From contig CAYVKG010000012.1 in NCBI GenBank assembly GCA_964451955.1, positions 1-64,000 on the forward strand: a DNA stretch of 64,000 nucleotides. The letters are read 5' to 3'. The first letter of the stretch is position 1, and every line of letters starts with the position of its first letter. The notes below the pieces were generated by a model. That model was not told where the DNA came from and did no database searches. It worked only from the letters and a program-made list of their open reading frames with translations. A program made the position numbers and the translations under genes. This document shows, piece after piece, positions 15,672 through 25,090 of this stretch. The stretch comes from JAPLNB01 sp964451955. GTDB taxonomy: Bacteria > Planctomycetota > Phycisphaerae > Tepidisphaerales > Tepidisphaeraceae.

Positions 15672-18353
15672 ATGGCGAAGAAGACTGGAAAAAAGCTCGT
15701 CATCGTCGAGTCGCCGGCAAAGGCCAAGACGATCAACAAGTACCTTGGCAGCGATTTCGTCGTAAGAGCCAGCATGGGGCATGTGCGCGATCTGCCGAGC
15801 AAAGGCATGGGCGTGGACCTCGACAGCTTTGAGCCGGAGTACGAGGTTCTTGAGAGCCGGGGCAAGGTCGTCAAGGAGCTGAAGCAACTAGCCAAGCAGA
15901 GCGAAGAAGTGTTCCTGGCGACGGACTTGGACCGTGAAGGGGAAGCGATCGCCTGGCACCTCAAGGAAGCGCTGGCGGTTCCCGACAACAAGACGCACCG
16001 GGTCATATTTAACGCCATTACCAAGAGTGAGATTCAGAAGGCATTTGCCAATCCGATGGCGATTGATCTGGACCGCGTGAATGCACAACAAGCCCGGCGG
16101 ATTCTGGACCGGATCGTCGGGTACGAGATTTCGCCTCTTTTGTGGCGCAAAGTTGCTCGCGGGCTGAGCGCCGGGCGAGTGCAGAGCGTAGCCGTTCGGC
16201 TGATTGTGGAGCGGGAGCGCGAGATCGGCGCGTTTGTTCCGGAGGAATTCTGGAAGATTACCGGGATATTCTCGGCGGATGCCGCCAAGGTGGCCTCGCT
16301 TTCCGCGGACTGGGTGTCATTTCTGACCAACACGGGGAACGGCGAACGGACGAAGGTCGAGCGTGACAAATGGCTTGGCGAGCATGGCGCATTCACGGCG
16401 GAGCTTGTGGAACTGGGCGGGCAGAAATTTGCGCCCGGCGATCGGGTTACCGCCCGTCGAATCGCCGAATTGCTGGGCTTCGTGGTTGAAGCGGAAGAGA
16501 CGAGCAACGATCTCGATGCCAAGGGGCCTGCCCGCAATCTGGTCCGATTTGTCGGGCGCGTCGGGGAACCCCCGAAATTCTTGGTGCGCGGCATTGAGAG
16601 GAAGCGGGTTCAGAGCAAGCCTCCGGCCCCGTTCATCACCAGCACGCTGCAGCAGGCCGCATCCAGCAGGCTCAGTTTCGGGGCTCAGCGGACGATGCGC
16701 GTTGCCCAGACGTTGTACGAAGCCGGGTACATCACCTACATGCGAACCGACTCGACGAACCTGTCGAACGAGTCGCTTGCCATGGCGCGTGGTTTCATCA
16801 AGTCCGAGTTCGGCGACCGTTACGTTCCCGAGAAACCGAACTACTACACCTCGTCGAACAAGAGCGCCCAGGAGGCTCACGAGGCCATTCACCCGACCGA
16901 CGTCGATTTCACGCCCGCCAAGGCCCACGCCAAACTTGGTCCCGACGAATACAAGCTTTACCAGCTGATCTGGAACCGTTTTCTGGCGTGTCAGATGCCG
17001 CCGGCGGAATTTGACCAGACGACGGTCACCATTGCCTCGCCGACGAAGGAAGGCGAAGCCATTTTCCGCGCCTCCGGCCGGAAACTGGTTTTTGACGGCT
17101 TCATGCGTGTCACCGGGATCAGCAGCGAAGATCAGCTTCTGCCCGCGTTGGCTGAGGGACAGCCGGTCTATCCCATACAGCTTGATCCGACGCAGCATTT
17201 CACGCAGGCGCCTCCGCGATTCACGGAAGCCAGTCTTGTGAAGGAGCTGGAGCGTTTGGGCATAGGCCGGCCGTCCACGTATGCCTCGATCATTCAGACG
17301 ATCCAGGATCGCCAGTATGTTCAGCAGATCGACCGCCGATTTCATGCCACTCTGCTTGGCAGCATCGTGACGGACAAGCTGATTCAGGCGTTTCCGAACA
17401 TTCTTGATGTTCAGTTCACCGCCGACATGGAGCTGAAGCTCGACAAGATTGAGGAACAGCACCTGAACTGGGTCAAACTCCTCAAGGACTTTTACGGGCC
17501 ATTCCACAAGGATGTTGAGTCGGCTCTGGACAAGCTAGAGCACGCCGGGGGCACCCCGTCGATCTACACGTGTGAGAAGTGCGGCAAGCCGATGGTTTAC
17601 CGCATCAGCAAGAACGGTTTTTTCCTTTCGTGCAGCGGCTACCCCGAGTGCGATGCCATCCGCGCGGTGGATGAGCAGGGGAAGCCGAAGCTTCGGGAGG
17701 TGTCCGAACACAAGTGTCCCGTGTGCGGGCGGGAGATGATCAAGCGACGAGGCCGTTTCGGCGAGTTTTTGGGCTGCTCCGGTTACTCGGTCAAAGACGA
17801 GAACGGCAATCCGGCGTGTTCGACGATCATCAACCTAGACAAGCAGGGCAATCCCCTTCCGCCGAAGCCCAAGCCGATTGCGACATCGGTCAAGTGTGAG
17901 AAATGTGGCAGTCCGATGCTGCTTCGCGACAGCAAGCGAGGTCCCTTTTTGGGGTGCAGTTCCTTTCCTCGCTGTCGCGCGGTCAAGTCCGTCAAGAAGA
18001 TGGAAGGCGAAGACCTCAAGGCGGTTGAATCGCTCCTTCCGCAGCTCAAAGCCAGCGTTGCCGACGCGCAAGCGGTTGGGCAGAAGATCACCGGCGTCGC
18101 ACCCCCGCCGGAGAACGACGGCAAGGGCGGACCGATTGCCACCGACATCGACTGCGACGAATGCGGCAAGCCGATGGTCATCCGTTCCGGTCGGCGCGGG
18201 CGTTTTCTCGGTTGCAGCGGCTACCCGAAGTGCAGGAACACGGCCGAACTCCCGGCGAAGCTTCTGGAAGAACTGGGGGTGAACGGCAACGGGGAAACCA
18301 AGCCGCCCGCCGGATCGTCTTCGCAGGTTGAGAGCGATTCGACGGTCGAGTAA
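15672..18353 (+). CDS. topA: DNA topoisomerase I
   Basis: Type IA topoisomerase (893 aa) that relaxes negative supercoils by cutting one strand. The TOPRIM domain begins with LVIVESPAKAKTI and has the metal-binding ATDLDREGEA (about residues 83-92). The catalytic tyrosine is Tyr356 in GYITYMRTDSTNL. The C-terminus carries four Topo zinc-ribbon units, each with CxxCG...C: CEKCGKPM, CPVCGREM, CEKCGSPM and CDECGKPM. Start ATG 15672 has GAGG just upstream. The next gene (MBL hydrolase) follows 53 nt later on the same strand but seems to have its own promoter. Confidence 0.97.
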   Translation: MAKKTGKKLVIVESPAKAKTINKYLGSDFVVRASMGHVRDLPSKGMGVDLDSFEPEYEVLESRGKVVKELKQLAKQSEEVFLATDLDREGEAIAWHLKEALAVPDNKTHRVIFNAITKSEIQKAFANPMAIDLDRVNAQQARRILDRIVGYEISPLLWRKVARGLSAGRVQSVAVRLIVEREREIGAFVPEEFWKITGIFSADAAKVASLSADWVSFLTNTGNGERTKVERDKWLGEHGAFTAELVELGGQKFAPGDRVTARRIAELLGFVVEAEETSNDLDAKGPARNLVRFVGRVGEPPKFLVRGIERKRVQSKPPAPFITSTLQQAASSRLSFGAQRTMRVAQTLYEAGYITYMRTDSTNLSNESLAMARGFIKSEFGDRYVPEKPNYYTSSNKSAQEAHEAIHPTDVDFTPAKAHAKLGPDEYKLYQLIWNRFLACQMPPAEFDQTTVTIASPTKEGEAIFRASGRKLVFDGFMRVTGISSEDQLLPALAEGQPVYPIQLDPTQHFTQAPPRFTEASLVKELERLGIGRPSTYASIIQTIQDRQYVQQIDRRFHATLLGSIVTDKLIQAFPNILDVQFTADMELKLDKIEEQHLNWVKLLKDFYGPFHKDVESALDKLEHAGGTPSIYTCEKCGKPMVYRISKNGFFLSCSGYPECDAIRAVDEQGKPKLREVSEHKCPVCGREMIKRRGRFGEFLGCSGYSVKDENGNPACSTIINLDKQGNPLPPKPKPIATSVKCEKCGSPMLLRDSKRGPFLGCSSFPRCRAVKSVKKMEGEDLKAVESLLPQLKASVADAQAVGQKITGVAPPPENDGKGGPIATDIDCDECGKPMVIRSGRRGRFLGCSGYPKCRNTAELPAKLLEELGVNGNGETKPPAGSSSQVESDSTVE

Positions 18354-18368
18354 CCGCTCGCCGCCCAA

Positions 18369-18398
18369 TTGTGATTTCCCGCCGTGGTCGAGTATAAC
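18369..18398 (+). promoter_or_regulatory. Candidate promoter for the MBL hydrolase, leaderless geometry
   Basis: TTGTGA at 18369-18374, an 18-nt spacer and TATAAC at 18393-18398. ATG 18407 comes 8 nt after the -10, and no Shine-Dalgarno precedes it. Confidence 0.35.
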
Positions 18399-18406
18399 CC
18401 CGCGGA

Positions 18407-19183
18407 ATGTCCGAAGTCGAACTGCTTTTTCTGGGCACCGGTACGAGCGCCGGCATCCCGATGATCGGTTGCCGATGCGAGGTCTGCACCAGCTCGGATC
18501 CGCGGGACAAGCGTACCCGCCCTTCGGTCCTGATTTCCTATGGCCAGACCAGCGTGCTGGTGGACGCCGCCCCGGAGCTTCGCCTGCAGTGCCTGGCCCA
18601 TTGCGTCGAGCACATTGAGGCGATCGTCTTCACCCACGCGCACGCCGACCACATCATGGGGCTGGACGACGTTCGGCGATTCAACACGATTCGCGGCGGC
18701 GCCCTCGATGTCTTTGCCGAGCCAAGGACGCATGAGGTCCTGGCCCGTTGCTTCGGCTACGCGTTCAAGGCCCCTGAGATGGACGGCGTTTATCGTCCGC
18801 AACTCAACCGGCGTCTGATTGACGGGCGATTTTCGATTGGCGGCGTGGAGTGGACTCCGATCCCGCTCATGCACGGCAGTCTGCAGATCGTCGGCTTCCG
18901 CGTCGGGCGACTTGCCTATTGCACGGATGTCAGTGTCATCCCGGAGGAGTCCTTTTCGCTCGTGCAAGGGCTGGACATCCTCGTCATTGACGGCCTGCAG
19001 TACCGGCGGCATCCCACCCATTTCTGCATTGACCAGGCCCTCGACGCGGCCGCTCGCATCGGCGCGTCGCGCACGTACCTGACACACATCGCGCACTCTG
19101 TTTCCCATGAGAAGGTTGGGGCCATGCTGCCCGCGGGAGTGGAATTGGCCTACGATGGTCTTCGCGTGCGAGCGGGCCTCTGA
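18407..19183 (+). CDS. MBL-fold metallo-hydrolase (PhnP / RNase Z-like)
   Basis: A 258-aa metallo-beta-lactamase fold hydrolase. FLGTGTSAGIPMIGCRCEVC near the N-terminus is the PhnP-type opening, with a Cys pair that can bind a structural zinc. THAHADHIMG gives the HxHxDH metal ligands, and further His residues occur in LMHG and THIAHSV. Relatives cleave phosphodiesters (cyclic ribose phosphate, tRNA 3' ends) or lipoyl/octanoyl esters; the phosphonate genes that accompany phnP are absent, so the substrate is open. It lies between topA and a methyltransferase gene 19 nt downstream, with which it is probably cotranscribed. Confidence 0.88.
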   Translation: MSEVELLFLGTGTSAGIPMIGCRCEVCTSSDPRDKRTRPSVLISYGQTSVLVDAAPELRLQCLAHCVEHIEAIVFTHAHADHIMGLDDVRRFNTIRGGALDVFAEPRTHEVLARCFGYAFKAPEMDGVYRPQLNRRLIDGRFSIGGVEWTPIPLMHGSLQIVGFRVGRLAYCTDVSVIPEESFSLVQGLDILVIDGLQYRRHPTHFCIDQALDAAARIGASRTYLTHIAHSVSHEKVGAMLPAGVELAYDGLRVRAGL

Positions 19184-19202
19184 CGAGCGAACCGAGGGAT
19201 CC

Positions 19203-19973
19203 ATGAAACGCTACCGCGCCATTCCGGAGTACTACGATCCTGAGAATGTCTGCAATGAGATGCTTGAGCGTGATGTTCCGTTTTTTCTGAAGCACCTTCG
19301 GGGTCGGCAGAGTGTTCTGGAGCTGGCCGTCGGCACCGCTCGCGCCGCCATCCCGATTGCGCAGGCTGGGCACAGCGTCGTCGGCATTGACAACGACCCG
19401 CGCATGCTGGCGATCGCAAAGCGCAAATGCGAGGTGATGGGCGTAACGGAACGCCAGTTCCAGATGCGGTGTGCCGATGCACTGGAGTGTCGCCTTGGCC
19501 GGAGATTCGACTGGGTGTGTATCTTTTTCAACACCTTTCTGGCATTCACAACTCTGGTCGAACAGGACCGACTCCTGCAGACCGTCCTGCGCCACCTCAA
19601 GTCCCGAGGTCGATTCTGGCTGGACATTTTCCAGCCGAATCTGGCGATTCTGGCGCACGATGTGTCGGTTGACCTGGCGCCGATGGCGTTTTATGTGCCA
19701 GAGCTTGGGCGCACGGTCTGCAAGACGATCGAAGTCCGTCGCGACCCCAGCCGACAGATCCAGAGGGTGATTTTCCATTACACCTATTTCGATGCCAATG
19801 GATTTGAGCATCGCCAGCGGCGGGAATTTGATCTGACGTTCATGTTTCCACGAGAGTTGCAGTTGCTGATGGAGCGTCATGGTCTGCGGATCGAGCGGAT
19901 GTATGGCGACTACGATGGCAGCCGGCTCGGTCCCGATTCTCCGCGGATCATTGCCTGTTGCCGAGCACGCTGA
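19203..19973 (+). CDS. Class I SAM-dependent methyltransferase
   Basis: A 256-aa methyltransferase of the Methyltransf_25/11 type. Motif I is VLELAVGTARAAIPIA, followed by VVGIDNDPRML with the acidic residue that binds the SAM ribose. DALECRLGRRFDWVCIFFNTF is the post-II region. ATG 19203 has GAGGGA 5-10 nt before it and gives the usual MKRYRAIPEYYDPE opening; earlier in-frame starts lie inside the MBL gene. The substrate is unknown. A 251-nt stretch separates it from the next gene. Confidence 0.85.
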   Translation: MKRYRAIPEYYDPENVCNEMLERDVPFFLKHLRGRQSVLELAVGTARAAIPIAQAGHSVVGIDNDPRMLAIAKRKCEVMGVTERQFQMRCADALECRLGRRFDWVCIFFNTFLAFTTLVEQDRLLQTVLRHLKSRGRFWLDIFQPNLAILAHDVSVDLAPMAFYVPELGRTVCKTIEVRRDPSRQIQRVIFHYTYFDANGFEHRQRREFDLTFMFPRELQLLMERHGLRIERMYGDYDGSRLGPDSPRIIACCRAR

Positions 19974-20224
19974 GCGGGGGATGGCAAGTGGAATCGCCGA
20001 TTGGGAAAAGGGGCAAGGAGAGAGGCGAGGCGGGGTTCATCGGCCGCTTGTCGGACCGGGGCGATGGCCGCGTGCGCCTCTTTGCAGGCGACTTTTGATC
20101 AGTGATCGGAATTCGCGTGGAATCCTCGGGGGCTCGTTTTGTTGCCAAACCAGTGCGTTGCACGGTGGTTCTTTTGTCCTCGCCTTGCGGTTGCAAAGCC
20201 GGATGAGTACCGTGGCCAGCCGAT

Positions 20225-21418
20225 ATGAACGTCCAGACCTTGCTTGATCGGCATTTGCCCGCGATCATCGATTTGCGGCATCGGCTGCACCAGGTTCCTG
20301 AGCTTGGGTATGAAGAAGTCAAGACGGCTGGGGAAATCCGTGGAGAACTGGATCGGCTTGGGGTCCGGTACGTTGCCGGGGTTGATGGTGCGCCGACGGC
20401 CACGATCGCGTGGCTGGGGGACACGAGCCGGCCGTGTGTGGCGCTTCGCGCCGACATTGATGCCCTGCCCATGGAGGAGCGGACGGGATTGCCGTATGCC
20501 AGCCGCCACCCCGGGCGTATGCACGCGTGTGGGCATGACGGGCACGCGGCCGGTCTGGTGGGCGTTGCGGCGGTTCTGAAGGAGATCGTGGACGGCTTGC
20601 CGGTGTGCGTGAAACTCATTTGGCAGCCGGCGGAGGAGGGGGGAGCGGGTGCCGCTCGGCTGATTGAGGCGGGCGTGTTGGACGGCCGGATCGGACCGGT
20701 TGTCGTCGCGATCTTCGGTTTCCACGGGTGGCCTGGGATGAAGGTTGGGACGGTTGCCACCCGCCCGGGTGCGCTGCTGGCGTCCATGGACATGTTTTCG
20801 GTGAGTTTTCACGGTGAGGGATGCCATGGCGCCTATCCGCACCTTGGGCGGGACCCGATTGTTGCCGCCGCGGAGGCGGTTGTTTCGCTTCAGCAGATCG
20901 TGTCGCGTGATATTGATCCAACGGAGCCCGCGGTGGTGACCATAGGCCAGTTCAATGCGGGTACGGCGGTCAATATCATCCCGAACCTGGCGACGATAAC
21001 CGGGACGACGCGAGCGTTGGGCGAAGAGGTTCGCGGAAAGGTGCGTGCCGCGGTCGAGCGGCGATGTGCCGGGGTAGCCAGTGCCGGCAATTGCCGGGCC
21101 GATGTTCAATGGTTGGAAGGGTACCCGCCGGTGGTTAACGACGCGCGCCTTGCGGAGCATGTGGCGGAGACCGCGCGGTTGGTGCTGGGCGCGGGTGGTT
21201 TTCTGCCGGTTGCCAAGCCGTCGATGGGAGCCGAGGACTTTGCGCATTATCTGGAGAAAGCGCCGGGTTGCTTTTTCATGGTTGGGGTGGAGCCTGCGGG
21301 GCGGGACAGTTATCCGGCGTTGCACACGGATCAGTACGATTTCACGGATGGCGCACTTTCTGTTGGGATTCGGATGTTTGTGGAGCTTGTAAGGCGGTTT
21401 CCGCTCAAGCTCCGGTAG
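20225..21418 (+). CDS. M20 family amidohydrolase (HipO/IAA-amino acid hydrolase type)
   Basis: Zinc peptidase-like amidohydrolase (397 aa). It has HQVPELGYEE, RADIDALPM, the metal-binding MHACGHDGHAAG, WQPAEEGGAGA with the catalytic Glu pair, GEGCHGAYPH of the dimerisation lid, and the late MGAEDFA plus LHTDQYDF with its metal His. Family members cleave N-acyl amino acids or indole-acetyl and hippuryl conjugates. There is no signal peptide, so it is cytoplasmic. Its last 14 nt overlap the end of rex on the opposite strand. Confidence 0.92.
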   Translation: MNVQTLLDRHLPAIIDLRHRLHQVPELGYEEVKTAGEIRGELDRLGVRYVAGVDGAPTATIAWLGDTSRPCVALRADIDALPMEERTGLPYASRHPGRMHACGHDGHAAGLVGVAAVLKEIVDGLPVCVKLIWQPAEEGGAGAARLIEAGVLDGRIGPVVVAIFGFHGWPGMKVGTVATRPGALLASMDMFSVSFHGEGCHGAYPHLGRDPIVAAAEAVVSLQQIVSRDIDPTEPAVVTIGQFNAGTAVNIIPNLATITGTTRALGEEVRGKVRAAVERRCAGVASAGNCRADVQWLEGYPPVVNDARLAEHVAETARLVLGAGGFLPVAKPSMGAEDFAHYLEKAPGCFFMVGVEPAGRDSYPALHTDQYDFTDGALSVGIRMFVELVRRFPLKLR

Positions 21419-22115
21419 GCGTCTGGGGCGGTGTCGCATCCTGTGGCATTCCCTTTTCGGAGTCATCCGCGGCTGGGGCGCGGCTGAGGTTGACCAGGAA
21501 GGACAGTTGCTCCAACTGGACGGCCAGATCGACGGCGCTGACGCCGACGTGGGGTGGGACCGTGAGGGAAACCGGCGCGAAATTGAAGATTCCCTGAATG
21601 CCTGCGGCCACGAGTTGATCCGCGACCGCCTGGGCGCTGTCGCCCGGTACGGCGATGATGGCCAGGCGGATGCCGAGTTTCTGGATGGTCGCCTGGAGTT
21701 CGCAGAGGGGCTGGATCAGGAAGGCTCCGCGGCGTGTATTGACTTTGGCTGAGTCGGAGTCGAAGACGGCGACAATGCGGAATCCCTTGTTTTCGAATCC
21801 CTTATAGGCCATCAAGGCCCTGCCCAGATTTCCAGCGCCGATGAGAAGGACGTTCCAGATCTTGTCGGTACCGAGAATGTGCTTTACGCGAGCGATCAGG
21901 TCATCGACGCGGTAACCGATGCCGGGGTGTCCAAACTGTCCAAAGTAAGCCAGGTCCTTTCGTACCTGCGCATCGGTCAAGGTTAGGCTCTCGCCGAGTT
22001 GTTTGCTGGAGACGGTATGTTGATCTTGGCGTTTGAAGGCTTCGAGCTGCCTGAGGTAGAGACTAAGCCGTCGTACAGCGGGGTTTGGTACGGCTTCTGG
22101 ACGGAAGTTCTCCAT
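21405..22115 (-). CDS. rex: Redox-sensing transcriptional repressor Rex
   Basis: Rex (236 aa) is a dimeric repressor that binds DNA when the NADH/NAD+ ratio is low and releases it when NADH rises. The N-terminal winged helix includes VSSKQLGESLTLTDAQVRKDLAYFGQFG; the Rossmann part shows NVLLIGAGNLGRAL and a VAVFDSD acidic residue for the NAD ribose. The C-terminal tail after QLEQLSFL is a short non-conserved extension. It faces the M20 gene tail to tail with a 14-nt overlap and is divergent from the gene at 22283. I did not see a classic Rex operator in the 167-nt divergent region. Confidence 0.95.
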   Translation of the reverse strand: MENFRPEAVPNPAVRRLSLYLRQLEAFKRQDQHTVSSKQLGESLTLTDAQVRKDLAYFGQFGHPGIGYRVDDLIARVKHILGTDKIWNVLLIGAGNLGRALMAYKGFENKGFRIVAVFDSDSAKVNTRRGAFLIQPLCELQATIQKLGIRLAIIAVPGDSAQAVADQLVAAGIQGIFNFAPVSLTVPPHVGVSAVDLAVQLEQLSFLVNLSRAPAADDSEKGMPQDATPPQTPTGA

Positions 22116-22126
22116 ATGCCCTCACC

Positions 22127-22155
22127 TTGACACTAAATACGGCATTTGCTACGGT
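22127..22155 (+). promoter_or_regulatory. Candidate promoter for the secreted protein at 22283
   Basis: A perfect TTGACA (22127-22132), a 17-nt spacer and TACGGT (22150-22155), which keeps the most conserved T1, A2 and T6 of the -10. It lies in the region divergent from rex. Confidence 0.35.
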
Positions 22156-22282
22156 TCGTTTGATTCGGTATCTTCACCCACGGGCCCCAGTTTGGCAACG
22201 CCTTCGGACTCGGCAGAGGGCGATCAGCCTGCTAAAGGGGGCTTGGCCTTTGCCGCTATTCGGGCTCCTGGAGTAGCACCTG

Positions 22283-23428
22283 ATGAATCAGTTTCCTCGC
22301 GTTGTCAGTGCGATCGGCCTGGTTTGCTGCATTGCTGCCGGCGTTGTAATGGCTCAACCGACTGGCGCTGCCACTCCTGCCGCCGCTCCTGCCGCTCCTG
22401 CCGCTCCTGTCGTGTTGCGGAAGGCGATGCTGACCCCCGCGGTCAAGTCGGCGTTAACGCTGACAGCTGCGGATCTGGCGACCGTCAATTCTGCCGTGGA
22501 GGGGCATTTTGCAGGCTTGCTGGATTCCAACCCGCTGGTTCAGCAGTCTGCCCGAGAGGCCATTGTGCTGGACTCTCGCGGGGTGGAAGTTTCGCCGGCG
22601 TTCATCAATGCGTACGCGTTGGCGGTGGTCAAGAGCTTCTCCGCCCCGACGATTGCCAAGGCCAAACCCATTCGCGTGCGACTGAATGCCGCCATTGCGC
22701 TGGCACGAGTGTGTGAATCGCTGCAAAGTCCGAAGCTCGAGCCCGCGGTGCTGATCCTATTGGGCGATGATCAGCCGTATGCGCTGCGGCTGTGGGGTGT
22801 CAAGGCCGCCAAGGGGATTCTACCCGCGCTTGTCGATGCCAACGGCGCCAAGGCGATTCTGGCGGCGATTCTGGCCAGCGTCAAGAAATACCCGACCGGG
22901 GGGATGACGGCGGACGCATACGAGGCGCTTCAGGTCAGCAATCCGGTGTTGATCGATGCGATGCTGGACATCATTTCGCTCCGCGTCGGGCTCTATAAGA
23001 AGGGTTTGCCGGAAGACCCGCAAGCGGAAGGGGGGCCATTTGGTTTCTTTACCCGGCTGGAAGTCTGGAAATCGCTCACGGCCGCGCAGCGCGTCAAGGT
23101 CATGCAGGCCTTTTGTGATGTGCTGATCCTGGCGGCGTATCATGGGGACGCCCAGCAGGGCCTGGGGTCGCGTGAACTGCTGGTCCAGGTTGTGACGGGG
23201 GTCTGCCAGAGTCTTCAGGTCGCGGCTCAGCCGGACCTAATCGGGGACAAGAACCTCGAGAACGCCACCGTTGCCGCTATCCGCGTCATCAAGTCCAGTA
23301 GCACGAGCCTTTTGCCGGCGGTTAAGGATATTCCCCCGGTTGTCAAGAAGATCAAGGGCTACGAGGCCATCACGGAGCCGCAGCTCACGCCGCCGCCCAG
23401 CACGAATCCCATCGTCGTCTTCAATTGA
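22283..23428 (+). CDS. Secreted HEAT-like alpha-helical protein
   Basis: A 381-aa protein with a signal peptide (residues 1-24, ending VVMAQ) and a short Ala/Pro linker (PAAAPAAPAAP) encoded by a 9-nt tandem repeat. The mature part is helix-rich with Leu/Ala spacing like HEAT/ARM repeats (LNAAIALARVCESL, YALRLWGVKAAKGIL). No catalytic motif is visible. It ends 3 nt before the oligopeptide-binding protein gene, so it is probably the first gene of the opp operon, though its link to peptide uptake is unknown. Confidence 0.7.
   Translation: MNQFPRVVSAIGLVCCIAAGVVMAQPTGAATPAAAPAAPAAPVVLRKAMLTPAVKSALTLTAADLATVNSAVEGHFAGLLDSNPLVQQSAREAIVLDSRGVEVSPAFINAYALAVVKSFSAPTIAKAKPIRVRLNAAIALARVCESLQSPKLEPAVLILLGDDQPYALRLWGVKAAKGILPALVDANGAKAILAAILASVKKYPTGGMTADAYEALQVSNPVLIDAMLDIISLRVGLYKKGLPEDPQAEGGPFGFFTRLEVWKSLTAAQRVKVMQAFCDVLILAAYHGDAQQGLGSRELLVQVVTGVCQSLQVAAQPDLIGDKNLENATVAAIRVIKSSSTSLLPAVKDIPPVVKKIKGYEAITEPQLTPPPSTNPIVVFN
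22382..22408 (+). repeat. Tandem 9-nt repeat, three copies
   Basis: Three perfect copies of GCCGCTCCT encode the Ala-Pro linker behind the signal peptide of the secreted protein. Such runs can change length by slippage. Confidence 0.8.
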
Positions 23429-23431
23429 TGC

Positions 23432-25090
23432 ATGTTGCGACTGTTGTCTATCCCGTTGGCGCTGCTGCTGCTGCTCGCCGCGGCGATTGTCTGGTCCGGA
23501 GCGGGGGCTGAGGAACCGCGCGCCGATTTCTCATTCATCAGCCGTGCGGACATTAACACGCTCGACATTGGTCAGATGTCCTATCTGGCCGACATGCGTA
23601 TCGCCTATGCCATCTGGGAAGGGCTGTATGCCCTGGACCCCGAAACGCTGGACCCTGTTCCCGGGGTGGCGAGCAGTTGCGAGGTGAATTCCAGAAAGAC
23701 GGTCTACACGTTTCACCTTCGGCCGGACGCTCGCTGGAGCAATGGCGATCCGGTCACTGCGGATGACTTTGTCTTTGCCTGGCGGCGCACCCTGGAATCG
23801 CCTGGCGAATACACGTACCTCCACTATTACATTCACAACGCCGAGGAATACTGCACTCGCTACGCCCGCCGGGAGCCAGCGGATTTCAGCACCGTTGGTG
23901 TTGATGTTGTCGATCCGCACACGCTCCGGGTCTCTCTGGCCGGTCCGGTCACGTTCTTCTTGGACCTGATGGCCTTTCCGGCCTTCTACCCCCTCCACGA
24001 GAAATCGATGCGGCCCTTTGCCCAGGTTGGTGCTGATGGCCGGGTGGTCTACGACCAGCAGTTCACCCGGCCGCCCAATCTCGTCACCAATGGCCCGTTC
24101 AAGCTGGTCAAGTGGGAGTTCAAACGCCGACTTCGCCTTGAAGCGAATCCGCACTACTGGGATCGTGTCAACGTCAAGAGCCATTCGATCGAGATGGCCG
24201 TTGTCGAAGACCCACTCACGATGCTGCGGCGATACGAGTATGGGAAAGCCGACTGGCTGGTGGACATTCCCTCCGAGATCGGGTCGGAACTGCTGAGCAC
24301 GCGGCGTAGCGACCTGCACAACTTCCCCGGTTTCTGCACGCTCTTCATCACGGTGAACTGTGGCCCGAACCGGGGCGGTGGGCAGCGCAACCCGCTTGCC
24401 GATGTTCGCGTGCGCCAGGCGTTGGCGATGTCCATCGACAAGAGGTTGATTACCGACACCATCCTTCGCATGGGCGAAACGCCGGCGACGCAGTACATCC
24501 CGCCGGGCGTTTTCGCGGGCTATCAGTCGAGGCCCGGCTTGCCGTTCGATCCGCCTGCTGCCCGGCGTCTGCTGGCGGACGCGGGCTTCGCCGCCGGCAA
24601 AGGGTTTCCCCGTCTGGCGTTCATCTTCCGCGCCGATCGTCCGGCCGTGCGCGACTATGTGCAGAACATCGTCAGGCAATGGAACGCGAACCTGGGCATC
24701 GATGTCGTTCTCCAGGCACTGGAAGGCAAGACTCTGCGCATGCGTGTCAACGCGCGTGATTTCGATCTGGCGCCCGGCGACTGGACGGGCGACTACAACG
24801 ACCCCTCCACGTTCACGGACAAGTTCCGCTCCAACAGCGCCAACAACGATTCCGGCTGGGCCAACGACGAATACGACCGGCTCATCCGCGCCGCCGCCGG
24901 CGAGAGCGATTCCGCAAGGCGCTATCGCCTGATCGAGCAGGCCGAGGACCTCCTGAACGTCCAGCTTCCCGTCATTCCGCTTTGCCATCTCGCCAACTGC
25001 TACCTCTTCCGTGAGAACGTCAAAGGCATTAACCTGAATCCTCGCAACATGACGATTCTCAAAGGCGTTTTCGTCCAGAGGAAGCCATGA
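23432..25090 (+). CDS. oppA: Oligopeptide ABC transporter substrate-binding protein
   Basis: Extracytoplasmic binding protein (552 aa) of the SBP_bac_5 family, which captures peptides for the OppBCDF importer. The N-terminal signal (LLSIPLALLLLLAAAIV) has no lipobox Cys, so it is either released or stays anchored by its leader. Family features include VASSCEVNSRKTVYTFHLRP, ARWSNGDPVTADDF, GPFKLVKWE, VRVRQALAMSIDKRLI and NDEYDRL near the end. It is followed by four transporter genes that overlap by 1-8 nt. Peptide or other substrate specificity cannot be read from sequence; dipeptide and nickel-type relatives look similar. Confidence 0.93.
   Translation: MLRLLSIPLALLLLLAAAIVWSGAGAEEPRADFSFISRADINTLDIGQMSYLADMRIAYAIWEGLYALDPETLDPVPGVASSCEVNSRKTVYTFHLRPDARWSNGDPVTADDFVFAWRRTLESPGEYTYLHYYIHNAEEYCTRYARREPADFSTVGVDVVDPHTLRVSLAGPVTFFLDLMAFPAFYPLHEKSMRPFAQVGADGRVVYDQQFTRPPNLVTNGPFKLVKWEFKRRLRLEANPHYWDRVNVKSHSIEMAVVEDPLTMLRRYEYGKADWLVDIPSEIGSELLSTRRSDLHNFPGFCTLFITVNCGPNRGGGQRNPLADVRVRQALAMSIDKRLITDTILRMGETPATQYIPPGVFAGYQSRPGLPFDPPAARRLLADAGFAAGKGFPRLAFIFRADRPAVRDYVQNIVRQWNANLGIDVVLQALEGKTLRMRVNARDFDLAPGDWTGDYNDPSTFTDKFRSNSANNDSGWANDEYDRLIRAAAGESDSARRYRLIEQAEDLLNVQLPVIPLCHLANCYLFRENVKGINLNPRNMTILKGVFVQRKP

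Noticed and set aside
22116..22282. Rex operator for autoregulation
   Set aside because: No TTGTGA-type inverted repeat of the Rex consensus was found in the divergent region. Only an ordinary promoter-like pair was seen.
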